NCBI RefSeq assembly: GCF_018687715.1
Contig: NC_056757.1
Span: 11,034,501-11,098,500 of the forward strand
Direction of reading: 5' to 3'
Length of the DNA: 64,000 nucleotides
Source: Carya illinoinensis
Lineage: Eukaryota; Streptophyta; Magnoliopsida; Fagales; Juglandaceae
Part shown: in pieces, positions 56,301-64,000 of the stretch
Layout: each line of letters opens with the position of its first letter
Numbering within the stretch: position 1 is the first letter of the stretch
Translations under genes and position numbers: made by a program
The notes under the pieces: model-generated
What the model saw: only the letters and a program-made list of their open reading frames with translations
What the model was told of the DNA's origin: nothing
Database searches by the model: none

Positions 56301-59092
56301 GCACCACCAACGAGTACTCAAACCTCTCTGATACCACGTAGACATTCATGGAGGGGAAACTTACTTCATTCATTGATGTACAATAATATATATACTACAT
56401 ACAATTGACAATTATACCCTCACAAGTTACACTTATCACAACCATGTCCTCTAACAAAGATAAAGGACAAAATTTGATGCACGGTAACACAATAAAACGT
56501 CCAAGGAGGTGGCAAGACACATAACAAGGATCACCAAAGGAGGTCAAAAACCCAACAAGCATGTATTCTTTTTTAATCTCTGAACCACCAAATACAGGAC
56601 GCCTAGTGATGACAATGGTAAAAAATGAGATAGTAAATGTGAAAGGAAAAAATGTCTTTTCTCTCAAGTTTTTGACAGGGAACTTCAGGTCACATATCAC
56701 CAACAAACAGGTTGCAGAAACAGTTAACCTGAACTCCACTTTCATGGCATGACCAAAATTTTAAACTTTCAAGCAAAGCATTCCTTATAAAAATTGATAA
56801 TGAAAGCAGAAAAACAAAGGAGTGGAAAATTCAAAAAAGAGAACTTATAAGTCATTGTTTTTTATAATGTCTTAAAAGTCATCTTCTAATAATGAACTAA
56901 GATACTTTTTTTTATAAGTCAACGAACTAATAAACATAAATGGCATGATTTTGTATTCAATATTATTAATTCCAATCAATTACATGATTTTGTATTCATT
57001 TTTTAACATCGTTATACAAAATTTTTAATTTCATTGAATTTGGATTATACTGCTGGCCAGGGGAAAGAAAACTATATCTATCTGCAGAAGGATTACAAGT
57101 TCATATTTTTCTGCAGTAATGAAGAAACATAAAGTTGATATTTGCCTGCAGTAAAAGTTAATTATGACATAGATACCATAAAAAGAACAAAAATGTATGG
57201 AGAAGATGAGCTCATTTTTTCTTCTCCTAAAGAAGCTCTGCAACAAGGATATAGTACCATCACTACCTTCAGCATCTATCGGTATCCAGTGGGTGGAACT
57301 TTGATTTTCAAACAAAACAAAGAGAGGGGAGGAGAGAGAATTGGGGGGGGGGGGGGGGGGGGGGGGAGGTTGAAGTTGAAATAGGGTTATGCTGCAGTGT
57401 ACTTAGATGTTTCTCAAAGCAAAGGGGGACAGTCATGCAAACAAAATTTCTCTCTTCCACAAAATAGATGCCAAGCTAGATTGTTATGTGTGATCTATGG
57501 CATGTACGCTATGCAATGTTATACATTATGGACATTGGAAGGAAGTAAATCATACTAAACTATACTAACTGGCAATGTGCAACACAAATAAGCACCAAGA
57601 AATTTTCATGTTAATGTGACAAATTATGAGGCAGATTATATATAAAAACATAAAAACATTCATATAAGAATTAGAGCGATAGTAGCATTCTTGTTTTAAA
57701 AAATGCTGTAACTTTACGGTTTGGTTTTTTTTTTTTTTGGGTGAAATTTTAGACTACTATCCCTTCTTGCATATGATATGTGGATCATATTTCGCATATA
57801 TTGTTTTGTGGTGACATGGGATACGGCTTTCTGCTGCCTCAACATGGCTCTGCTATAAAACAAATAACTTCAAAAGAGAACATGTATGCCTTTAGGAAAA
57901 TATAACTATCCAGTTTAAGACTTGAAATTCCTTTCAGCCGAGTAACCAGAACTAAACAAAAAAGAATAAAGATGTGATAAGATAAGGAAAAATAAATAAA
58001 AAGGATAAAATGCAGAAAGTACAAGAGGTAGACAATAATTATGAACCTGGCATCGCACATCGAGTTGAGTATCTTTGTCCAGATCAATTTTGCTGGGTTT
58101 ACCTGACATCAATTTATGTCCTATGGTTCCAGCCGCGCAGTACCTACAGTACCATTGTTTTTTGAAGCTTTTTAGCAGTGTCAAAAAATCAGTTTTTAAT
58201 GGAAACTTATGGCATTTTTCTTGTAATTTGTAATAACATTGAGTGACCGATCAGTTGTGAATGGGGCTTGGCACATGTGAATAGGACCACCAGTTTCGTG
58301 TAATGTGCCACCTGTCTTGTTTGATGTGCACAGGGTGGGTCTGGCACATAAACACACAGCTGGCTCTCAACAGAAACTGAATATCAGTTGTGCACTTAGA
58401 GAAAATGTCCAGAGTACTACTAGCTATATTATTTACTAAGAAATTAGCTAAAGTATCTGAATACTTGCTAGTAGAGGTGAATTTCTCCATACAATAAGAA
58501 TATGATGGTATGAGGTTAATTCTATTCTACATTCCAAATTCAGGTCATCACATAAGAATATCAGAGCAAGATGCATGAAGTAGGTATACAGAAATGTGCA
58601 TTCCCAATTGCCTATTCAAACAGAGGTATTGATTACACTATATATCTTAAAACAAGCGACATGATATTACCAATTGACATCAACATTGAGCAATCAGCAT
58701 AGAATGACTAGCAATAGGGACATTCAAATTATTTCATCTTCTGATGCACATAAAAACAGTTTCAACGACCCAATAAAACTATATAGAACTAAATGGGCAT
58801 TTGACCAAGATTTTGTGGATCAGCATCATATATTTACCAGGTTTCTAGCTACTATATCAAAGGGTTGGAATTGGGATTGTAATTATAATAACTTTCTCCC
58901 AAACCATGTAAAGTAATTCTTAATCAATATGCAAGTCACAAGATTGGTACCCAGGCAAGGTGATAAGATTCATTTCAGATGGAGCCCACTGCTTGAAAAC
59001 CTCAAGCGAAAAACCGCCACTAATCCAGCCAGGTGTAGCAAAAAGAACACAAGGTCCAGGAGCAGATATCATAGAACGGTCAAAATTGAGAA
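46361..59092 (-). CDS. CPSF73-II: CPSF73-II / CPSF3-II (INTS11-like) metallo-beta-lactamase endonuclease, C-terminal half
   Basis: Three exons are seen on the minus strand: 59092-58951 (142 bp), 58143-58047 (97 bp) and 47167-46361 (807 bp with stop). All junctions are GT-AG and the phases agree, giving about 348 residues. Exon 1 here encodes the beta-CASP segment ([20 protein letters not shown], then [23 protein letters not shown]). Exon 2 gives [11 protein letters not shown] and DVRCQ. Exon 3 gives [18 protein letters not shown], then [17 protein letters not shown] of the RNA-specificity region, then a C-terminal domain ending NRNYGTL. The order matches plant CPSF73-II, a nuclear RNA-processing nuclease homologue. 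The N-terminal metallo-beta-lactamase part with its HxHxDH motif is not in the window; the first acceptor at 59,093 points upstream. The donor of exon 1 (GTACCA) is weak. The residue after ATPG is Trp where relatives, as recalled, have Met. It could be a real gene with huge introns or a 5'-truncated copy. Confidence 0.82.
47258..47309 (+). repeat. (GT)n(GA)n compound microsatellite
   Basis: About 20 bases of GT are followed by about 32 bases of GA. It lies in the last intron of CPSF3-II, about 90 bp before the acceptor on the gene strand, where it forms a (TC)n(AC)n tract. Confidence 0.93.
48203..49059. mobile_element. Non-autonomous hAT-like element in the Copia 3' LTR
   Basis: The left end TAGGGGTGTAAC is mirrored by the right end, TTTTTACACCCTTG (two changes). 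Next to the ends are GGTCCGGTTTGG and complementary CCGGTTTTCC-type subterminal repeats. Candidate 8-bp duplications GAAGACAT (48,195-48,202) and GTAGACAC (49,060-49,067) match at 6 of 8. The core is very AT-rich and has no transposase. Confidence 0.72.
49060..49177 (-). repeat. 3' LTR of the short-LTR Copia (main part)
   Basis: This matches 56,337-56,456 at most positions, from GTAGACA(C/T)TCATGGAGG to CCTCTAACA on the plus strand. A C-rich block (49,178-49,183) on its right is the polypurine tract on the minus strand. Confidence 0.9.
51138..53284 (-). mobile_element. 5'-truncated L1 LINE nested in the Copia integrase
   Basis: It is flanked by a perfect 14-bp duplication TGTGACAAAATACT (51,124-51,137 and 53,285-53,298). 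The poly-A tail appears as T-run 51,140-51,158 at the left end, followed by the L1 3' block GGCATAGCCCAAGTACACAAG. The length is 2.15 kb. The 5' truncation, poly-A tail and long duplication are the marks of target-primed reverse transcription. Confidence 0.95.
51516..53284 (-). pseudogene. LINE reverse transcriptase and zinc-binding domain, inactive
   Basis: The right part (52,281-53,284) encodes reverse transcriptase motifs in one frame: [45 protein letters not shown], then [10 protein letters not shown]. In active elements the last is FxDD; here the first catalytic Asp is Tyr. It continues with YLGLPMG and [16 protein letters not shown]. After a frame break, 51,516-51,989 encodes the zf-RVT domain ([49 protein letters not shown]). 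The endonuclease and ORF1 are missing by 5' truncation. Confidence 0.9.
53920..55080. mobile_element. Non-autonomous hAT-like element nested in the Copia
   Basis: It is flanked by a perfect 8-bp duplication GATGAGAC (53,912-53,919 and 55,081-55,088). It begins TAGGGCTGAGC and ends GTTGACCCCTA, giving TAGGG-type inverted ends like the element at 48,203. Subterminal regions repeat AGTCGGAGTTGGA-like words in both orientations. The core is AT-rich and carries no transposase. A MITE is inserted at 54,457-54,668. Confidence 0.9.
54457..54668. mobile_element. MULE-like MITE nested in the hAT-like element
   Basis: The 212-bp element is flanked by a perfect 9-bp duplication TTAGTATAA (54,448-54,456 and 54,669-54,677), the size typical of Mutator-like elements. 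The ends carry inverted repeats around CTACT(C/T)ATCATCCCCACACA. Non-coding. Confidence 0.9.
56337..56456 (-). repeat. 5' LTR of the short-LTR Copia
   Basis: 120 bp, starting TGTTAGAGGACATGG on the minus strand and running to the primer-binding site. The sequence TGGTATCAGAG (56,326-56,336) directly follows it. Confidence 0.92.
56462..58046. other. Remaining host intron sequence of CPSF3-II
   Basis: AT-rich sequence without recognised exons. It holds a 24-base G run at 57,343-57,366, preceded by a GA-rich stretch. The intron between 58,144 and 58,950 is similarly plain. Confidence 0.6.
57343..57366 (+). repeat. Poly-G run
   Basis: 24 consecutive G bases. Runs this long are often assembly-sensitive. 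Confidence 0.9.
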
Positions 59093-60690
59093 CTGCATCA
59101 TCCAAACACAATCGGTAAGTTGTAGTACATTGAAATGACGATAGTTCTATAGGGTTCATATATCAATTGATTTACACTCAGTATTGGGACATTTCTTTGT
59201 GGAATGGATTCGATATAACAAAACTAGACAAAAGATACTTATTTTGCATATCCCATTTATCATTATTCAGAGAGAGAGAGAGAGAATGTGTGAATGAAGG
59301 CCATCTTAATATATGCCTGATGTGGAACTCAATGCGTGCCTCTGCAATGTCCTCACACAGACGCACTATAGCTAAAAAATATAATAGCATAGGATCTCAC
59401 TTAAATCCCTGACAATCTCATCAGAGGCACCTGCATTGCACCTACTGCATCGGGACACATTTTATTTTCCTCTAGATTTTCAAACAAGGCAGAGTAATAA
59501 GATTTGTTTTTTTCTAAAACTTCTCTTTGGTAACTGTAAAATCCATTGGTGTGTTGGGCGTGTTTTATTTATCACAGGAAACATTATGAGAACTTGATTT
59601 TTTTTATTTGATTTTACGTATTTCATGGGAACTTGACAATGTAATGCTGATTAATATTTTATCAATTAAAAAAAAGAACTGTCACCAAACTGAAGTGTAC
59701 AAGTCAAAACCATAGAAAGGTGCATGAAAGAGAGAGATCCGAGGAGAAATTAGAGATCTAAAAGGAGGAAAATAGAACAGTAAGAATCACGTGCTAGCAT
59801 GATCTATAGACGTGTTAGTCACATCTCTACGGCATCAAAAGGACAAATTACTATAGGGGCTATGCATAAATGGTTATATAGTCCAATTCTTCCTAGTACA
59901 GAACCCAATATGGGACTGGTTTTGTACCAGGAAACTGGACTGTATGAGTAATTATAGGGAGCTGTAATTGTGACTAATTTGGCATATCTTGCAAATGTAG
60001 CTTGCATGTTGTGGATAACGACATTTCAACTGAGTGGGGTGGAAAGGAATTTTTTCTTAATAGGAACAAAATATTGTTCACACTTCACAGTGCCAGTCTT
60101 ATAAATGAGAATACTCATACAATCTGCAAGTATGTGCATATGCTACACAGTTGCAGTGATCAAGTGGTGCTAGATAAACACTAAAATGAATAGCTCTTGC
60201 CACTCCTAATTAATAAGCACAAACGGCATTCTTCAAAGGAAAAACAATGTATTCCATGAATGTATAAAGTATTCAAGTCAAGCACAAATCTAACAAGTAC
60301 AACTTCCAGCAAGGGCATGTGGCTAAATTCTCAGTAGTCTTTTCACATGGAAATGTCTAAAATAGCCTAGTAAGTAAAAGGTTTGGCACAGGAAACTCAA
60401 AGTAAATTAAAATAACTAGAGTAAAAGATAAGTAGATTTTGTTGAAATGGCATAGAAGATGAGAGCATATGAAATTGCCAAGAAAAACTTCCATAGCTTA
60501 AGTTCCCCCCGTTGATGTATTCTACTGTTATACAAGTGCCATAGAATCAAAATAAATATGTTGAGATCTTAGACTAACAATAAAATCATCAAATAACAGG
60601 AGAGCTAATCTTCCAGATAATCATACAACAATTGAGCCTCAAATCTGTCACCAATCCAGCGCCAAATCTATCACCAATAATTATGCACAA
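59093..60690. other. Upstream intron or flank of CPSF3-II, no exon seen
   Basis: The minus strand was searched for the expected preceding beta-CASP exon and nothing recognisable was found. A short GA run occurs near 59,271-59,285. The right end may include the decayed 3' LTR of the next Copia relic. Confidence 0.45.
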
Positions 60691-63235
60691 AGTCTGTCAA
60701 CACTTCCCTCAAGCTGAGGGATAGATATCTTGCATGCCCAGCTTATCCAAGATTGTGTGGAAATTATTATTTGTGACTCCCTTTGTCAAGACTTTTGCAA
60801 GTGTGGAGATGATGCCTACAAAGTTTCTTTTTAGTAAAGTGTCTATCTATCTCAATATGCTTTTGATATATTGGACGGGGATGTGTGCAATACTAATAGC
60901 AGCAAACTGTCACAAAGCAACCTTATGGGATATTTGGTGACACATACCAATTCCTTCAAAACTATCTCTGGTAATAATATTTTCAAGAGTCTTGGAGCAA
61001 CTCAGCCTCTGCACTGGATCTAGCAACAACAGATTGCTTCCTGCTATGCCCAGTTACCAGATCTCCCCAACAAATGTGCAATATCATGAGGTAGATCACA
61101 TATCGGTGACTGAACCTGCCCAATTAGTAGTAGTGTAAGCATCTGTTTTCAGGTAACCATGTCGAGTAAAACATCAAAGCTTTACCAGGTGAAGAATTCC
61201 AATGATTAAGGATTATATAGACAGCTCACATGCAAATTCCATGTGATGAGTGTGCCATGTCTTGATCTTGCTTGAAAGTACTTCGAATTTCCCAGGTCTT
61301 AAATATCAAAAGGATTCCTTGGCAAGAGTTTTCCTTAGTTTTTGCACCTCCTCCTCATCATTTCTAGTCAACACAATGTCATCGACGTATATAATGAGAG
61401 CAGTTACTCATCCATGAGGAGAATGCTTAATTAGTAGTGTTTGGTCTGCCTGACTTTGTTTTTAACTACACTTATGCATAGCTCTAGAAAATATTTCAAA
61501 CCATGCCCTCAGTAACTATTGTAGACCATACAGTGCCTTTTTGACTTTACACACATACTTTTACAACTCAAAAACTAAAGACTGTGAGAACTTCCAATAT
61601 ACTTCTTCTAGGTTGCCATGAAGAAATACGTTCTTTACATCAAACTGATGAATGACAGGTCCAAATTTGCTGGTGTGAATGTTTCTTCATTATTTAACTC
61701 GAGTTTTTGGGTACCCTTTTGTAATCAATCTGACCATGTATCTTTCTACAAATCCATCGGCTTTGTGCATAATGGTAAACACCCATTCACATTCCACTGC
61801 CCCTTTTCCAACAGGCAACTCAAATAAATCTCATGTATTGTTTTTATTGAAGCCGTTCATCTCCTATCACATTGCTTCCAATCACCAAGTGCTTCCTGTA
61901 AATTTTAAGGAGCGGGTGTAGAGGACCATTTCGATATAGATGACTGAAATGAAGGTGAAAGATGCTAGAAAAACACAAACTTAGATATGGGATGTTAAGT
62001 ATGAAACCTCACCACTTTGCATTGTGCAATAGGAAGATCAAAATCATTACCAGTAGGTATTAGAGGATCTACATCAGGGTTATTAGTAGAAACACCCAAG
62101 TCAGATGGTTGGCTAGGAGCTTCTCTCATGGCCTTACGTCTGGAGTAAACCCCTAGTTCCTTAACAGGTGCCTCGTCAGACCTTCATCAGCAAAAGGTAT
62201 TTCTACATCTATCAGCAAAAAGTGCTTGGGAGCTGGAGGATGGTAACCCCTGTAGCCTTTTTGAGAACCCAAGTCACCCAATAAGAGACATTTAAGGGCA
62301 CAAGGATCCAGTTTAAAGATGGACAAAGCAAACACATCCGAAGACATAGGGAGGAATACAAATTTTGGGAGACATGGATGAGGACAGAATTCCAATTGGT
62401 GTCTTGAAGTCCAAGACACACGATGACTTTCTATTGATGAGATATGTTGCTGTGAGCAAGGTATCAACCTAATAACTGAGGAACATTCATAATAAACAAT
62501 AGATGAGTTACTTCTAGAAGGTTCTATCTTTTTTTGATAAGTAAATAAATAAATAAAAAAAACAGTTTCAAATTGTAGAAAAACAAATAAATTTCGCCGT
62601 TGCCAGGGATTCTAGAAGGTTGTATCTTTCTCTTAGCCACACCCTTTTTTGGGTGTATTAGCACATGGTTTGATGAACAATGCCATGCTCATGAAGAAAG
62701 GTATGAAGAGTATTAGATAGGTACTTGCTTCCATTGTCAGAACAAATGATTTTGACGGAGAAATTGAATTGGGCCTGAATCATTTTGTGAATATCTTGAA
62801 AACAGACGGTGCATCACTTTTATTTTTTAATATGTAGATCAATGTAGTGTGCAAGAGAAATCATCAATGAAAGTAACAAACGAATGATGCCCTGACAAAG
62901 ACACAAACCAAGAAGGCCCCCAAACATTAGTATGAACAATGGCAAAAGTCTCGGTACTTTTGTTGGTACTAGAAGGAAATGACATGCGATGGTGTTTTGC
63001 GAGTTCACAAGTTTCACATTGAAACTTAGAAACATTATTATGCACAAATAAGGAAATATTTGATGCAACAAAGAAAAGAAACAATAATGAAGGTGTGGCA
63101 TTGATGCCAGAGCCAACTCTTTCCTCTAGAATAGTATGACCGCACCACATAATATGCTTGCTGAAGTACACCTTGTGTTGTTAGCTGAGGGTGCAGATAA
63201 CAAAGACCATCCCAGTAGGCTACCACTGCCAAGTC
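60690..63235 (-). pseudogene. Decayed Copia retrotransposon
   Basis: On the minus strand, right to left: GAG-pre-integrase and integrase (62,839-63,171: FQCETCELAKHHR, then FAIVHTNVWGPSW, HSFVTFIDDFS); integrase C-terminal region (62,153-62,467: LKCLLLGDLGSQKGYRGYHP); then reverse transcriptase and RNase H traces down to about 60,720. A CCCTCAAGCTGAGGG-type block near 60,710 sits where the 3' polypurine region is expected. A T-run with AGTAAATAAAT near 62,529-62,560 may be a small LINE tail inside it. Gag and the 5' LTR are missing, cut off by the LINE relic on the right. Confidence 0.78.
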
Positions 63236-63242
63236 TAAAATG

Positions 63243-64000
63243 GTCCAAGTAGGGAATGCCGACAACTTAACGAGATTGGCTAACTTGTGGGATTACAAGT
63301 TATCTTCTAATGAATTAATCGAGAAGATTGAGTGTAGATTGGCAAGTTGGAAGAGGTTGTACTTGTTAAAAGGTACTGGAACCAACTTAAACACGAGCAT
63401 GCTCTCAATTTGCCTGCTTATTATCTCGCATTGTTTCCTCCTCCGACCGATGTGGTGAATCACATTAAGAAGCTCCAACATGACTTTTTGGGAGGGGACT
63501 ACATGAAGAATTTCAATTTCACCTAGTCAACTGGGATAAGTTATGCTCCCCAATCTTAGATGGTGGCATGATATTTGGTGTGGCAATACAGTGCTTAAGG
63601 ACACTTTTACTACTGCGTATCTGATTGCATGCAGTCAAAAACTATTGGTGGCAGAGCTATTGGAGTTTCCAGGTGGCTCTTCTCAATGGAACATTAACTT
63701 CCTCAAGGTGGCCCATGACTAGGAAGTTAGTGCTGTTACAGAATTTTTCAGCTTACTGTATTCCACCAAAATAGGTAATCAAGAAGTAGAACAGATGTTT
63801 TGGAGTCCCTCCAAGAAAGGAAAAGTCTTTGTACACTCATTTTAGAGTACCATCATCAATCAGGGTAACAAACACTTCCCTTTGAGGACCATTTGGAGGA
63901 GTAAGGCGCCTCTAAAGGCTGCCTTTTTTATATAATCTGCATCATTAGGGAAGATTCTGACCATGGAAAAATTACGAAAAGGCCAAGTCATTGTATTTGA
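63243..64000 (+). pseudogene. L1 LINE relic, runs off the window
   Basis: The plus-strand frame has EKIECRLASWKRLYLLKGTG (about 63,320-63,380), matching the post-catalytic reverse transcriptase region, then HDFLGG. After frame breaks come zf-RVT traces (FWSPSKKGK, SVHS-like, and LGKILTMEKLRKGQVIV near 63,940-63,995). This is opposite in orientation to the other LINEs in the window. Many stops. Confidence 0.75.

Larger units (their letters stand above)
49178..56324 (-). pseudogene. Decayed Copia gag-pol (short-LTR element)
   Basis: In element order, right to left: a gag zinc-knuckle region (about 55,217-55,330, in a broken frame reading CIHCGCTNH and CWDLHGRP); protease (53,737-53,919, with [13 protein letters not shown]); GAG-pre-integrase (about 53,375-53,665, with [12 protein letters not shown] and [10 protein letters not shown]); integrase start (about 53,285-53,350, HSDVWDQS); LINE insertion; integrase rest ([16 protein letters not shown] at about 51,080-51,137; further pieces to 50,149); reverse transcriptase and RNase H fragments (49,200-50,140). 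There are many stops and frameshifts. Confidence 0.85.
48194..56456 (-). mobile_element. Short-LTR Copia in the CPSF3-II intron, with nested insertions
   Basis: The 5' LTR is 56,337-56,456 (120 bp). The 3' LTR is 49,060-49,177 plus its last 9 bp displaced to 48,194-48,202 by a hAT-like insertion. The flanking target duplication AAGAT is perfect once this is allowed for (48,189-48,193 and 56,457-56,461). LTRs begin TGTTAGAGGAC; the 3' copy ends TTCA. A primer-binding site follows the 5' LTR and a G-rich polypurine tract precedes the 3' LTR. The 120-bp LTR suggests an Ale/Retrofit-type lineage (inferred). All coding parts are frame-broken. Confidence 0.9.

Overview
The window looks like nuclear DNA of a woody eudicot. 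It has AT-rich intergenic sequence, GT-AG introns, and dense Copia, L1-type LINE, hAT-like and MITE insertions. MITEs whose ends read like GTTTGG(A/G)TA...GAGATGAGATG recall Fagales/Juglandaceae, but that assignment is a low-confidence impression. Only two host genes are supported, both on the minus strand. No rRNA, complete tRNA or CRISPR array is seen.

Layout. 1-0.9 kb: inverted repeats, a G-rich tract and GGCGCC palindromes. 1.0-4.0 kb: decayed Copia (minus). 4.05-6.0 kb: decayed L1 LINE (minus). 7.45-13.04 kb: a complete five-exon membrane RING-H2 E3 ligase gene of 357 codons, whose 3.7-kb first intron holds a Tourist-like MITE and LINE tails. 13.6-16.1 kb: MITE cluster and an RNase H-like pseudogene. 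16.59-18.59 kb: a solo LTR with perfect 5-bp target duplication. 18.6-22.3 kb: AT-rich DNA with MITEs. 22.35-33.89 kb: a second solo LTR of the same family, split by a 9.3-kb SIRE-like Copia (23,359-32,670) with near-identical 1.4-kb LTRs. 34.5-45.1 kb: an old Copia (minus) split by a young, structurally complete Copia (36,524-44,331) with a 1335-codon gag-pol. 46.36-59.09 kb: the C-terminal half of a CPSF73-II/CPSF3-II (INTS11-like) gene; its 10.9-kb last intron holds a four-deep nest, a short-LTR Copia containing a LINE and two hAT-like elements, one of which carries a MULE-like MITE. 60.7-63.2 kb: another Copia relic. 63.24 kb to the end: a LINE relic on the plus strand.

Most unusual content. 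The SIRE-like Copia carries, between pol and its 3' LTR and on the opposite strand, two related coiled-coil ORFs (25,239-25,640 and 25,971-26,372). Each has its own upstream TATAAAA box, and the first has a DLNxxP (EAR-type) motif. The young Copia has a roughly 1.9-kb leader containing about 16 tandem units that could each fold as a GGTGC/GCACC mini-hairpin, and its LTR is packed with palindromes, one of which encloses the TATA box.

The two host genes show no functional link. The window is mainly a record of nested insertions, several dated relative to one another by target-site duplications that can be read directly.
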